Positions 44,632 to 53,716 are shown, counted from the first letter of the stretch. The stretch is 64,000 bases of DNA from Gluconacetobacter dulcium (GCF_014174165.1 NZ_JABEQN010000011.1:62001-126000); one strand, 5' to 3'. Numbers and translations: made by a program. Notes: generated from the letters alone by a model not told the origin.

Positions 44632-45809
44632 CCTGGACCACGCAGGCGGACCTCAGAGCACATCTTGAGCGCTTGTGGAAAAGGGGCATACTGCCAAATG
44701 CCCTTATCACCAGGACCAGCCTGTTCCCGTTAGCCTTCCCCCTGCGCACGCCAGGCGCAGCCGATATCACGCATCGCCTGCCTGCCGTCAGAGAGTGGGT
44801 GGACACACTCAAATCCATACCGCATGTCAAGCTCATTGCGCACACGGTCAACAACCGGGTACAAGGCGCACAGACACTTCCGCAAACGATCGTTATTGAA
44901 ACATTGGAAGATGCTCTGGCCCTTCTGGGCAAAGAAGACATGGCCCGACAGATCATGGCTCTGCATGACCTTACGCTGCAACAGGCACCTTTCTTGCAGG
45001 ACTGGCTCTCTCAAAATGCTCTGACGGCCTATCGTCACGCGGCGGAATGGCAGCGACTGTTAACGCTGACTCTCTGGATGAAGGAAAACCCTGCTCCCAA
45101 TATCTATCTGAGGCAGGTCGACCTACCGGGAATTCATACCAAATTTATCGAACAACATAAGGCTGTTCTTTCCAATCTTTTTCGGAATACCCTCCCCGCG
45201 CAGGCTGTTAATGCGTCATATTCAGGCACTGCCCAGTTTGAATCTTGCTACGGCTTTCGCACCAAACCTTTGCGTGTGCGTTTTCGGGTGTTGGATGCCG
45301 CACTGTCTCCGGTCCCCGCCAGTGCGCATCCGGACATCACCCTGGACGCTGAAAGCTTCGCGGCGCTTCCCCTTTCAGGCTGTCGCATTTTCATCGTAGA
45401 AAACGAGAATTGCTTTCTTGCATTTCCGCCGCTTGAAAATGCGCTGGTCATCTTCGGCGCGGGATATTGCTGGGGTTCCCTGAAGCGCGCCCACTGGCTG
45501 CGAGACTGCTCCGTTTATTATTGGGGAGATATCGACACGCACGGATTCGGCGTTCTTGACCAACTCCGGGACATTTTACCACATACCCGTTCCTTTCTAA
45601 TGGATGAACAGACTTTTCAGACCTACCGGCAGTTCTGGGATACGGAACCCACTCCCGTTCGGCGGACGCTTTCACGCCTGACACCATCGGAACAGATTAT
45701 TTTTACCGCCCTTCAGAGCCATCGCTTCGGCCCCAACCTGCGCCTTGAACAGGAACGGATTCATTTCTCCGATCTGCAACAGGTGCTGGATCAACTGACT
45801 GGCCCATAG
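44628..45809 (+). CDS. jetD: Wadjet system protein JetD (DUF3322/DUF2220, Toprim nuclease)
   Basis: JetD is the topoisomerase VI-like nuclease that cuts the extruded plasmid. The 393-residue protein has an N-terminal DUF3322 domain (about 1-185, with [28 protein letters not shown]) and a C-terminal DUF2220 Toprim domain. The Toprim Glu is in [15 protein letters not shown] (about 253) and the DxD pair in [16 protein letters not shown] (about 298-313). The GTG start at 44628 overlaps the jetC stop (GTGA). The set jetA-jetB-jetC-jetD is complete and intact, in canonical order. Confidence 0.94.
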   Translation: MTWTTQADLRAHLERLWKRGILPNALITRTSLFPLAFPLRTPGAADITHRLPAVREWVDTLKSIPHVKLIAHTVNNRVQGAQTLPQTIVIETLEDALALLGKEDMARQIMALHDLTLQQAPFLQDWLSQNALTAYRHAAEWQRLLTLTLWMKENPAPNIYLRQVDLPGIHTKFIEQHKAVLSNLFRNTLPAQAVNASYSGTAQFESCYGFRTKPLRVRFRVLDAALSPVPASAHPDITLDAESFAALPLSGCRIFIVENENCFLAFPPLENALVIFGAGYCWGSLKRAHWLRDCSVYYWGDIDTHGFGVLDQLRDILPHTRSFLMDEQTFQTYRQFWDTEPTPVRRTLSRLTPSEQIIFTALQSHRFGPNLRLEQERIHFSDLQQVLDQLTGP

Positions 45810-46050
45810 CCCCCTGCCTTGCCCGCGACCTTCGGCCGGTTTCCTGCGGTCTGCTGCCGGATCGGTGGAAACTGACAAGAATATGTTCGCATTATCCGCA
45901 AAATAGGGAACGCAGGTCAGCTTTGGAAATAATTGTTTCCCATCTTGCAAATAATTTCCAATTGTAACGAGGGGGTCTGCACGGGTTTCCGTGATTTTTT
46001 CTGCTGCTAGATTGTCTCCACCTATTGCGATTGCGAGCGGAGGAACGACC
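45810..46050. other. Intergenic region after the Wadjet operon
   Basis: It contains an AT-richer stretch (about 45880-45970, TTCGCATTATCCGCAAAATAGG and AAATAATTGTTTCCC) but no gene. No terminal direct repeats or att-like sites were found that match the 38840-39000 side of the Wadjet block. Confidence 0.4.
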
Positions 46051-46818
46051 GTGGTTGCCCCACAGAAGACGATCATGCCGTTGCAGGCGATCATGGAGAG
46101 CCCTCCCTCCGCGTCGTTCTCCGCCCAGGCTTTCGCGTGTCTCACCCGCTTCATGGGTTTCCGCCTGCCGACGGATATCCATGAATGGACGGCACGCCGC
46201 GGTATCCCTCTGCCGATGGGCGGGAAGCGGCGCGAGCGCATGGCGCTGGTCGCCAGGCGCGGCGTCCTGTTCATCCATGTGCCCAAGAATGCCGGCACTT
46301 CGATCGCCACCGCGCTGTATGGTCGCACGCTCTCGCACCAATCCATCCGCTATTATCAGAACGTGATGCCGGGCCTGACGCGCGACCTGCCCAGCTTCGC
46401 CATCCTGCGCGATCCGGTGCAGCGCTTCCTGTCGGCCTACAGCTACGCCCGTGACGGCGGCACGCGGGATCGCACGGTGGCGCCCGGATTTCGTGATCTC
46501 TATATGGGCTTCCGGTCGCTTGACGATGCGTTGGACCATGTCGAGCAGGCCCGCTCGATCTACGCGATGGACCATATCTTCCGCCCGCAATCCTGGTACG
46601 TCACCGACCGGGCGGGGCGGCAGGCGGTGCGGCACCTGCTGCGCATCGAGGACGTGGCGCACCTGTCGGCACTGATGCCGGAACTGGGGGCCGTGCGCCT
46701 GCCGCGCCTGAACGAGGGCCGGCCGCACGGCCTGGTGCCGACCGAGCGGCAGCGGGCGCGCATCCTGGCGGCCTATCGCCAGGACATCGCATTGTTCGAC
46801 CGTATCGCCGCCGCCTGA
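46051..46818 (+). CDS. Sulfotransferase-family protein
   Basis: The 255-residue product shows the PAPS-binding sulfotransferase pattern: VLFIHVPKNAGTSIATALYG (5'-phosphosulfate loop, K-x-A/G-G-T-S) and SFAILRDPVQRFLSAYSYARD (3'-phosphate binding, RDP-x-x-R-x-x-S). This is the Sulfotransfer_2 type acting on carbohydrates. The GTG at 46051 has a GGAGGAACG SD about 7 bases upstream, better than the in-frame upstream ATG at 45991. Substrate and nearby partners are unknown. It follows the Wadjet operon by 240 bases. Confidence 0.85.
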   Translation: MVAPQKTIMPLQAIMESPPSASFSAQAFACLTRFMGFRLPTDIHEWTARRGIPLPMGGKRRERMALVARRGVLFIHVPKNAGTSIATALYGRTLSHQSIRYYQNVMPGLTRDLPSFAILRDPVQRFLSAYSYARDGGTRDRTVAPGFRDLYMGFRSLDDALDHVEQARSIYAMDHIFRPQSWYVTDRAGRQAVRHLLRIEDVAHLSALMPELGAVRLPRLNEGRPHGLVPTERQRARILAAYRQDIALFDRIAAA

Positions 46819-46833
46819 CACCGGGCGGCCATC

Positions 46834-46885
46834 GAGGCCGCTCTCGTTCGCCAGTCCATATGTCCGGTCAGCCTCTCAGGAGGCC
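46834..46885. repeat. Decayed copy of the 167-bp repeat's right end
   Basis: GAGGCCGCTCTCGTTCGCC...GTCCGGTCAGCCTCTCAGGAGGCCC aligns with the end of the 167-bp units at 56035-56470 (GGGCCGCTCTCGCTCGCC...TTTCGGTCAGGCTCTGAAAGGCC). It fills the gap between the sulfotransferase and LysR genes and slightly overlaps the LysR stop. Confidence 0.6.
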
Positions 46886-47823
46886 CTGGCGGCATGTGCC
46901 CCGGCACCGGGCTGAAACGCGTCGGCGACATGGATCAGCCACGAGCGCAGGCGCATCAGGGCCGGGCGTTCCCAGCTATTTTCGGGAATGAACAGCGTAT
47001 AGGCGCCGATCGCGATACCGTCGAACGGCGCTTCCGGCGACCCGACCCGCACCAGCGTGCCGTTGCGCAGATCATCTTCCAGCAGGAACGGATTGGCCAG
47101 TGCCACGCCCTGGCCCTCGCGCGCCGAGGCCAGCACCAGATGAGCATGCCACAGCCGGGCCGCCGGGATCATGGACGGTGCCGCCACCCCCTGCCGGGCA
47201 AGCCAGGTCAGCCATTCATGACTGTCTTCCTCGGCCAGCAGCGGTTGCGACAGCAGGTCGCCCACCGTGCGGATCGGCCCCGCGCGACGCAGGAACTCCG
47301 GGCTGGCGACCGGAAAGACCGGCGGCCGGGCCAGTTCCGCCTGGCGGATGCCCGGCTGCGGTTCGTGGGGCCGACCGTCCAGTTGGTAGCGGATATCGGC
47401 ATCGACGCCGTCGGACCAGAACCGGGCGCGCGCATCGGTCGGCCGCAGCAGCAGGTCGATGTCCGGAAATTCGGTGCGGAAGTTGCCCAGCCGGCGTACC
47501 AGCCAGTGAAAGGCGAATCCCGGCACGCACCACACGCTCAGTTGCGGCAGGTCGCCGGCGCGCAGGGCCTCCGTCGCGCGGGCGATCTCGTCCAGCGCGC
47601 TGGCGATCCGGTCGTGATAGATCCGGCCGGCCTCGGTCAGCCCGCCGCCCGCGCGGTCCAGCAGGGGCACGCCGGCCCATTTTTCCAGGGCGCGCAGATG
47701 GCGGCTGACGACGGCATGATCGATCCGCAACCATTCCGCCGCGCGGCGGATGCCGCGCGTACGGCCGAACGCATCGAAGGCACGGAGCGGCCCGAAGGGC
47801 GGAAAAGGGCGTCTGTCTGCCAT
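46876..47823 (-). CDS. LysR-type transcriptional regulator (GcvA-like)
   Basis: The 315-residue protein has an N-terminal LysR helix-turn-helix (PPFGPLRAFDAFGRTRGIRRAAEWLRIDHAVVSRHLRALEKWAGVPLLDRAGGGLTEAGR). The effector domain follows, with LSVWCVPGFAFHWLVRRLGNF near 100 and LLAEEDSHEWLTWLARQGVA near 200. It matches the GcvA-like subgroup. It is divergent from the TonB-dependent receptor gene with about 260 bases between starts, so it is a candidate regulator of the receptor and the amine dehydrogenase cluster. Confidence 0.92.
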   Translation of the reverse strand: MADRRPFPPFGPLRAFDAFGRTRGIRRAAEWLRIDHAVVSRHLRALEKWAGVPLLDRAGGGLTEAGRIYHDRIASALDEIARATEALRAGDLPQLSVWCVPGFAFHWLVRRLGNFRTEFPDIDLLLRPTDARARFWSDGVDADIRYQLDGRPHEPQPGIRQAELARPPVFPVASPEFLRRAGPIRTVGDLLSQPLLAEEDSHEWLTWLARQGVAAPSMIPAARLWHAHLVLASAREGQGVALANPFLLEDDLRNGTLVRVGSPEAPFDGIAIGAYTLFIPENSWERPALMRLRSWLIHVADAFQPGAGAHAARAS

Positions 47824-48082
47824 GAAATGCCAGGAATGGAGGAAACGAACGACTGCGGGAAACAGGATAGTGGTGCCTTTTTGTCACCACAATGGCAGCG
47901 AAGGCAACTCCCGTGGATTATTTCGGTGGACTAACGTGTGTGTCGCGGGCGCCTCTGTCTAAAAAAAAGCAGACGTGCCTGAACAAGATATCTTGTCAAC
48001 GGCACCGTCTTTTTTCGAGACTGGCTCCGGGCAGGCGATCAGTATTGGGAACGCGCGACGCGGCGTTGGGGAAAGACGGCAC
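47824..48082. other. Divergent promoter region between lysR and the TonB receptor gene
   Basis: About 260 bases without a gene, containing T-rich and A-rich stretches (CCTTTTTGTCACCA near 47876 and TAAAAAAAAGC near 47960). LysR regulators usually bind T-N11-A dyads in such regions, but I could not fix a specific site. An in-frame ATG at 47975 would extend the receptor by 36 residues with no signal-like character. Confidence 0.4.
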
Positions 48083-50680
48083 ATGCGATCAGGACGGGTT
48101 TGGGTGCGAAACGGACAATTCTTGCGTGCGCGACTTCTCGGAACGGCAGTCCTGGGCGGTGTCATCGGCAGCATGGCCGGTGCGCCGGCCTTTGCCCGCA
48201 CGGCGTCGGAACCCGCTACCGCATCCGCGCCCTCCGCGAAGAAGCCGGCCCATGCCTCCGCCCGCCACGGCGCGGGCCGGGCCGCCCATCCGGCAGCGGC
48301 CGCGCATGCGTCCGCCCGTCCCATCGCGGCGCCCCGCGCCGCCGAGGAGGCGGTCAATGTCGTGGCCAGTCACCATACCTCGCATGGCGCGGAAACCAGC
48401 GTCACGCGCGCGATGCTGGAATCGCAGGTCGCAGGCACCAACATCCTGAAAGCGGTGGGGCAGTTGCCGGGCGTCAGTTTCAGTTCCAGCGATCCGCTGG
48501 GTCTCGATACCTGGGGCACCAGCGTCTATGTGCGCGGCTTCTTCCAGGATTCGATCGGCATGACGCTGGATGGCGTGCCGCTGAACGACCAGACCTATGT
48601 CAGCGTCAACGGCATCAATGTCGCCGATGCCTGGATTTCCGACGATATTCAGGGCGTCGAGGTCTCGCAGGGGGCCGGCGGTGTCGATCTGCCAGGCAAT
48701 TCCAGCCTCGGCGGCACGATGCGCTTCCACACCACGGACCCCAAGGACAAGATGGGGGCCAAGGCTTCGCAGGTATTCGGCAGTTACGGCAGTCTGCGCA
48801 CCTATGTCCGCGCCGACAGCGGTGCGCTCAACGCCAGCGGCACGAAATTCTACGTCGCCTACCAGCGCTCCGACGAGCGGAAATACGACGCCGCCACACC
48901 GGGTTTCATGCAGACGGTCAACGCCAAGTTTGTCCAGCCCATCGGGCACGACAGCCGCATCACCGCGTCGTTCAACTGGAACGACGCCGCGGTCTGGGGC
49001 TACGCGGACAAATCGTTGAGCATCCTGCGCAATGCCGGCTGGCGGACGGAATCCTGGGCGCCGGACTACAGGGGCGGCTACAATGCGTCCGAATATACCT
49101 ACGTCAATTCCGGTCTGGTCAATTATACCGGCCCCGGCACCTATAATGTCGGCGGCACGAACCTGATCTTCCCGGCGGGTACCAGCCCGACGATCCCGGC
49201 GTCCTGGGCCTTGACGGACCAGGGTGCGGAAACCGCCTTCTATGATGCGGGGCAGGCGACGCAGGATTATCTGGGTCACATCAACGCCGACCTGGCGCTG
49301 ACCGATCGTCTGCGCTGGAATACCGTGCTGTACGGCGCCGCGTTCAACGGAAATGCGACCTATGGCGCCCCCACCACGCCGTCGCCGGGTACCGGCGCTC
49401 CGCTGTCCGAGGAGGTCTGGCAGCCATCCTACCAGCGTTTCGGCTTCACCAGCGCCTTCATCTGGCAGATCGGCCACCACACCATCAATGTCGGTGGCTG
49501 GTACGAGAACAATTCCCAGCGTGCCGACCTGTTCTGGTATAACGAGCCGGTCTACGGCCAGGGCGCCCCGCTTCAGACGGTCGGCCCCTACACGACCTAT
49601 GGCCCCGCCTTCCAGCAGGGGTACGGTTTCAAGTGGAACACCAACACGTTCCAGTTCCACGTCATGGATAGCTGGCGCCCCGTGGACGGGCTGACGGTGA
49701 CCTACGGCTTCCGCTCGGTGCTCCAGACGACGGCGGGCGGCGCCTATTACGGCAATGTCGATGCCGGATACGGCACGGGCGTGGGGGCTGATGCCGGCCT
49801 GCCCAACGGGTCGATGACGTCGTCCGCCGCGTTCCTGCCGGCCGTCAATCTCGATTATCATTTCGGCCGGGGTCACGAGGTCTATTTCGATTTCGCCGAG
49901 AACATGCGCCCCTTCATGGTGGCTCCCTCGGGCGGGTCGGTCTCGCCCTGGGCGGTCTCGTCGCAGGATACGTTCAAGCAGCTTCAGCACAGCCTGCCCA
50001 ACGAACGCGATTTCAGCTATGTCGCCGGCTACCGCTATACTTCGCGCAAGATCCAGGCGTCGATCGACGGCTATCATTCCGATGCCTACAACCGCCTGAT
50101 CTCGGCCTCGGTCGGTTCGCTGAACAACCCGGTCACCTCGGTGGTCAATTCGAAGCACGCGGTGATGTGGGGCATGGACGCCTCGCTGACCCTGCAACCT
50201 TTCGAAGGGCTGGCGCGCGGCCTCGCCTGGACCAACTCGATCAGCTATAACCATTTCACCTATGCCGATCACGTCAATATCTGCCCGCTGGACGGCGATT
50301 GCGACATCAAGGGCACCAAGATGGTGGCCTATCCGTCGGTGATGTACAAGACCAGCCTGTCATATGAGTACAAGGGCGCATCCGCGCATTTCGACGTAAA
50401 CTATTACGGCAAGCGCTATTTCTCGTATATGAACGACACGCACATCGCGCCATACTGGATGGCCAATCTGGGCGCCAAATACCGCTTCGGCAATCTCAGC
50501 GTGCTGAAGAACGTTACCCTGGCGTTCGAGGTCTATAACCTCTTCAACCAGAAATATGTCGCGATGATGGGTGAAAACGGCTTCCCGATCGGCGGCCAGT
50601 CCGGCGATGGCGGCGACTACCAGTCGCTGGAGCGTGGCGCGGTGCGGGAATATTTCGGTACGATCAGCGCCGAATACTGA
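48083..50680 (+). CDS. TonB-dependent outer-membrane receptor
   Basis: The 865-residue protein has a signal region (FLRARLLGTAVLGGVIGSMAGAPAFA), an Ala/His-rich linker (about 40-85), and the plug domain with TRAMLESQVAGTNILKAVGQLPGVSFSSSDPLGLDTWGTSVYVRGFFQDSIGMTLDGVPLNDQTY. The 22-strand barrel follows, ending in YFGTISAEY with a terminal aromatic residue. The MRSGRVWVRN start at 48083 has GGGGAAAG upstream. The substrate is unknown. It lies 67 bases before the TTQ dehydrogenase genes on the same strand, so uptake of a related compound or metal is possible. Confidence 0.93.
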   Translation: MRSGRVWVRNGQFLRARLLGTAVLGGVIGSMAGAPAFARTASEPATASAPSAKKPAHASARHGAGRAAHPAAAAHASARPIAAPRAAEEAVNVVASHHTSHGAETSVTRAMLESQVAGTNILKAVGQLPGVSFSSSDPLGLDTWGTSVYVRGFFQDSIGMTLDGVPLNDQTYVSVNGINVADAWISDDIQGVEVSQGAGGVDLPGNSSLGGTMRFHTTDPKDKMGAKASQVFGSYGSLRTYVRADSGALNASGTKFYVAYQRSDERKYDAATPGFMQTVNAKFVQPIGHDSRITASFNWNDAAVWGYADKSLSILRNAGWRTESWAPDYRGGYNASEYTYVNSGLVNYTGPGTYNVGGTNLIFPAGTSPTIPASWALTDQGAETAFYDAGQATQDYLGHINADLALTDRLRWNTVLYGAAFNGNATYGAPTTPSPGTGAPLSEEVWQPSYQRFGFTSAFIWQIGHHTINVGGWYENNSQRADLFWYNEPVYGQGAPLQTVGPYTTYGPAFQQGYGFKWNTNTFQFHVMDSWRPVDGLTVTYGFRSVLQTTAGGAYYGNVDAGYGTGVGADAGLPNGSMTSSAAFLPAVNLDYHFGRGHEVYFDFAENMRPFMVAPSGGSVSPWAVSSQDTFKQLQHSLPNERDFSYVAGYRYTSRKIQASIDGYHSDAYNRLISASVGSLNNPVTSVVNSKHAVMWGMDASLTLQPFEGLARGLAWTNSISYNHFTYADHVNICPLDGDCDIKGTKMVAYPSVMYKTSLSYEYKGASAHFDVNYYGKRYFSYMNDTHIAPYWMANLGAKYRFGNLSVLKNVTLAFEVYNLFNQKYVAMMGENGFPIGGQSGDGGDYQSLERGAVREYFGTISAEY

Positions 50681-50747
50681 TCAAGGCAGCGTGTCCGGGC
50701 CATACCGGCCGGACACCTCACGTTCAACAGGGGGCAGGAAAGCCGCG

Positions 50748-51923
50748 ATGGTGGGTTGGAACATGAAGACCGCGTACCGCGCGGCGCTGGCCGCCGTGCT
50801 GGCCGCCCCGGCCGGCGCCGCCCAGGCCGCGTCGCCGGTCCTGCAGGCCGAGCAGAGCGATGTCGCGACCCTGCCGCCGGTCGGCGCGCACTGGGTCCTG
50901 CCCGCGACCGACCGGGACTCCTACACGCTCTATGACGCCGATGCCGGCAAGATCCTCGGCACCGTGCCGGCCAGCATCCTGGGCAATATCGCGCTCTCGC
51001 CCGACCGGCGGACCTTCTACGTCGCCGACACGATCTGGTCGCGCGTCGATCACGGCACGCGGCAGGACCTGATCCAGGAATACGACACCCACACCCTGGC
51101 CCTGCGGCGCGAGATCACGCTGCCGCCGCGCGCCCTGGCGGTCTACAAGGGGCAGGATTTCGATGTCAGCCCCGATGGCCGATGGGGCTACGTCTTCGAC
51201 ATGAGCCCGGCGACCTCGGTCACGATCGTCGATCTGGCGAAGGGCGCGGTGGCGCGCACGGTCGATATCCCCGGCTGCGCCCTGGTCTTTCCCTGGAAGC
51301 AGGACGGATTTTCCAGCCTGTGCGGCGACGGGTCGCTGACCAATGTGGGCTATGCGGGCGACAAGCCGACCGTGACCCACACGGCCCCGTTCTTCGATGC
51401 CAATAACGACCCGATCTTCGAGCAGGGGCTGGTCGATCACGCGACCGGGCGCGCGCTGTTCGTCTCCTATACCGGCAAGGTCTATGACGTGATGCTGGGT
51501 GCGAAGCCCCAGATCGCCGCGCCCTGGTCGATCCAGGCGGCCGCCGGCCAGCCCGTGGCCGGCACCGGCGTGCAGGAGCAGGCGTGGCGCCCCGGCGGCA
51601 AGCAGCCCTTCGCGTGGAACCGCGCCAGCGGGCACCTGTTCGTGCTGATGCATGTCGGCCCGCACTGGACGCACAAGACCGACGGCACCGAGGTGTGGGA
51701 GTTCGATCCCGCCCACCACACGCTGCTCCGGCGCATCGACCTGCCGCAGCCCGCACGCGGCATCGCCGTCAGCGGCGACGCCGCCCCGCTGCTATATGCC
51801 ACCTCGGCGGACGGCAACATGGCGGTGATCGACGCGCGGACCGGTGCCGTCCGCCGCACGATCGAAGCCCATTCGGAGGCCATGATCCTGGCGCCGGACC
51901 TCCTGCCGGGCCATGACGGATGA
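50748..51923 (+). CDS. TTQ amine dehydrogenase heavy chain (MauB/AauB-like)
   Basis: The 391-residue product has a signal peptide (AYRAALAAVLAAPAGAAQA) and a seven-bladed propeller of the methylamine/aromatic amine dehydrogenase large subunit type. Typical text is ILGNIALSPDRRTFYVADTIWSRVDHGTRQDLIQEYDTHTLALRREITLPPRA, CALVFPWKQDGFSSLCGDGSLTNV, YTGKVYDVML, EQAWRPGGKQPFAWNRASGHLFVLMHVGPHWTHKTDGTEVWEFD. It forms the periplasmic alpha2beta2 enzyme with the light chain at 52586. Methylamine versus aralkylamine preference cannot be decided from sequence. ATG at 50763 is an alternative start. The stop overlaps the next start. Confidence 0.9.
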   Translation: MVGWNMKTAYRAALAAVLAAPAGAAQAASPVLQAEQSDVATLPPVGAHWVLPATDRDSYTLYDADAGKILGTVPASILGNIALSPDRRTFYVADTIWSRVDHGTRQDLIQEYDTHTLALRREITLPPRALAVYKGQDFDVSPDGRWGYVFDMSPATSVTIVDLAKGAVARTVDIPGCALVFPWKQDGFSSLCGDGSLTNVGYAGDKPTVTHTAPFFDANNDPIFEQGLVDHATGRALFVSYTGKVYDVMLGAKPQIAAPWSIQAAAGQPVAGTGVQEQAWRPGGKQPFAWNRASGHLFVLMHVGPHWTHKTDGTEVWEFDPAHHTLLRRIDLPQPARGIAVSGDAAPLLYATSADGNMAVIDARTGAVRRTIEAHSEAMILAPDLLPGHDG

Positions 51924-52537
51924 CGGACACCGCGTCGCCGATGACCGTCCTGGCCTGGGCTCAGGCGCTGGACTGGCTGCTGCTGCTGGCGCTGGCGCCG
52001 GTGCTGGTGCTGCTGTTCCGGCGGATGCGCTACCTGTTTACCAAGGTGGCACCGGTCGGCGCGTTGATGACGTCCGGCGGCCCGGCCCCCGGCCAGACGC
52101 TGGCCGCATACCCGCTACGCGCGCTGGACGGCACGGCGCTCACCGTGGGCGGGTCGCAGCCCACGGGCACGCGCACGCTGCTGCTGTTCGTGTCCGGCAC
52201 CTGCCCGATCTCGCGCAAGATGCTGCCGATCGCACAGGATTTCGTGCGCCGCGAGGCCATCGAGCTGCTGTGCCTGGGCGACGATACCGATGCGATGCAG
52301 CGCGATCTGGTGGTGCGCTTCGGCCTCGCGCCGTCCCGTTTCGTCAACGACCCCGAGATCGGGCGCGTGCTCGGTATCGACAAGCTGCCCTTCGCCCTGC
52401 TGCTCGATGCGTCGGGCAGGATCGTGGCCAAGGGCCTGGTCAATAATCGTGAACATCTCGAAAGCCTGGTTGTGGCGGGGGAAACCGGCCACGTCTCGGT
52501 CCAATCCTATCTGGACGCGCGGCCTCGCGCGGCATGA
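51920..52537 (+). CDS. MauD-like thioredoxin-fold protein with CPIS site
   Basis: The 205-residue protein has one N-terminal membrane anchor (WLLLLALAPVLVLLF, about 19-33) and a periplasmic thioredoxin fold with LLLFVSGTCPISRKMLPIAQDFV. MauD proteins help form or isomerise disulfides in the light chain. Here the second active-site Cys is replaced by Ser (Cys95-Pro-Ile-Ser98), which would leave a one-cysteine site. A second, normal MauD (54311) follows in the cluster. It sits between heavy and light chain genes, and its start overlaps the heavy-chain stop (ATGA). Confidence 0.85.
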   Translation: MTDTASPMTVLAWAQALDWLLLLALAPVLVLLFRRMRYLFTKVAPVGALMTSGGPAPGQTLAAYPLRALDGTALTVGGSQPTGTRTLLLFVSGTCPISRKMLPIAQDFVRREAIELLCLGDDTDAMQRDLVVRFGLAPSRFVNDPEIGRVLGIDKLPFALLLDASGRIVAKGLVNNREHLESLVVAGETGHVSVQSYLDARPRAA

Positions 52538-52585
52538 TCGCGCCGGTTCGCCCCGGCCTGTGGAACCTTCAGGAGTAACGCGCCA

Positions 52586-53146
52586 ATGCCGGTTTCTTTC
52601 TTCGACACGCTGGGCGAAGCCGTGACGCGCCGGCTGGCGGCCCGATCCTCGCGGCGCGGCGTGCTGGGGCGGATGGGCGCGGCCATGGCGGTGGCGCCTG
52701 CCTTCCCGCTGCTGCCGGTGCGCCGCGTCGAGGCCGCGCCGGCCCCCGCCGCCAACCCGATCGCGACCCTGACGGATTTCGAACGGCGGGCGCAGAGCAC
52801 CGACCCGACCAAGTGCAATTACTGGCGCCATTGTGCGATCGACGGCGTGCTGTGCGGCTGCTGCGGCGGCGGCATTCATACCTGCCCGCCCGGCACCCAG
52901 CCGTCGCCCGTGTCCTGGATCGGCACCTGCCGCAATCCCGACGACGGCCGCTCCTACGTCATCGCCTATCGCGACTGCTGCGGCCGCAATATCTGCGCCG
53001 CCCCGAAATCCTGCGACTGCAACACGGCCGATCGCGAAATGCCGATCTACCGTCCGCAGGCCAGCAACGACATCATCTGGTGTTTCGGCACGGCCTCCAC
53101 GGCCTATCATTGCTCGACCGCCGCGATCATCGGCCAGGCCGGCTGA
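52586..53146 (+). CDS. TTQ amine dehydrogenase light chain (MauA/AauA-like)
   Basis: The 186-residue protein has a long Tat-type signal (RRLAARSSRRGVLGRMGAAMAVAPAFPLLP) and a Cys-rich mature domain. It carries the TTQ site: NYWRHCAIDGVLCGCCGGG, SPVSWIGTC and NDIIWCFG, in which Trp111 and Trp165 are the expected cross-linked pair. The other Cys (CPPG, RDCCGRNIC, SCDC, YHCST) supply the six disulfides typical of this subunit. The CAAPKSCDC stretch differs from the CGRCxC of both known classes. It follows the CxxS MauD-like gene by 48 bases. Confidence 0.93.
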   Translation: MPVSFFDTLGEAVTRRLAARSSRRGVLGRMGAAMAVAPAFPLLPVRRVEAAPAPAANPIATLTDFERRAQSTDPTKCNYWRHCAIDGVLCGCCGGGIHTCPPGTQPSPVSWIGTCRNPDDGRSYVIAYRDCCGRNICAAPKSCDCNTADREMPIYRPQASNDIIWCFGTASTAYHCSTAAIIGQAG

Positions 53147-53185
53147 CGGGTGGAGGCGCCGCCGGCAGGGGGGCGCCGTACGACG

Positions 53186-53716
53186 ATGCGCCATCGGTCC
53201 CCGATCCTCTCCCTGGCCGCCGTGCCGGTCGTCGCCCTGTCGGTCCTCGCCCTGCTGGGCCTGGCCCGCGCGGCCCCCACAGCCGGTGCCCTGCCGGTGA
53301 TTCCGGCGGTGCAGGGCCATTATCTGATGGGGTGCGGCGGCTGCCATGGCATCCAGGGCCGTTCGGGGCGCGAGGTGGTGCCCGACCTGGCGGGACAGGT
53401 AGGGTATTTCCTCTGTACGCCGGAGGGGCGGGATTATCTGGTCCGCCTGCCGAACGTGGCCTTCGCCAACCTGTCGTCGGAGGATCTGGCCCGGATGATG
53501 AATTTCGTGGTCTTCACCTTCGGCGGCGCCAGCGTGCCGACCAACAGCCGCCCATACAGCACGGCCGAGATCGCGGCCCTGCGGGCTCGGCCACTGCGGA
53601 TGGCCGACCTGCATGGCTATCGCGATCAGGTCGTGCGCGCGGTCGTCCAGGCCTGCCCGGCGGCGGCGGGGCTGCATGGGTACGATGTGGCACAGGCGGC
53701 GCGTGTCGGGCCATGA
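53186..53716 (+). CDS. Periplasmic c-type cytochrome, single haem
   Basis: The 176-residue protein has a hydrophobic N-terminus (ILSLAAVPVVALSVLALLGLARA), acting as signal or anchor, and a CGGCH haem-binding site (about 50-54). Possible axial Met residues lie in the C-terminal half. One haem and this length fit a class I cytochrome that could take electrons from the TTQ enzyme in place of amicyanin or azurin, which is an inference. It is not MauG, which has two haems and about twice the length. An in-frame GTG at 53150 directly after the light-chain stop is an alternative start. Confidence 0.8.
   Translation: MRHRSPILSLAAVPVVALSVLALLGLARAAPTAGALPVIPAVQGHYLMGCGGCHGIQGRSGREVVPDLAGQVGYFLCTPEGRDYLVRLPNVAFANLSSEDLARMMNFVVFTFGGASVPTNSRPYSTAEIAALRARPLRMADLHGYRDQVVRAVVQACPAAAGLHGYDVAQAARVGP

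Noticed and set aside
38840-46050. Integrase-borne island with att repeats around the Wadjet operon
   Set aside because: No integrase and no matching direct repeats were seen on the two sides.
48089-50272. 727-codon open frame opposite the TonB receptor gene
   Set aside because: The receptor has a signal peptide, plug and barrel end; the opposite frame has no recognisable features.
53186-53716. The cytochrome as the MauG TTQ-maturation enzyme
   Set aside because: Only one CxxCH haem motif and about half the length of MauG.
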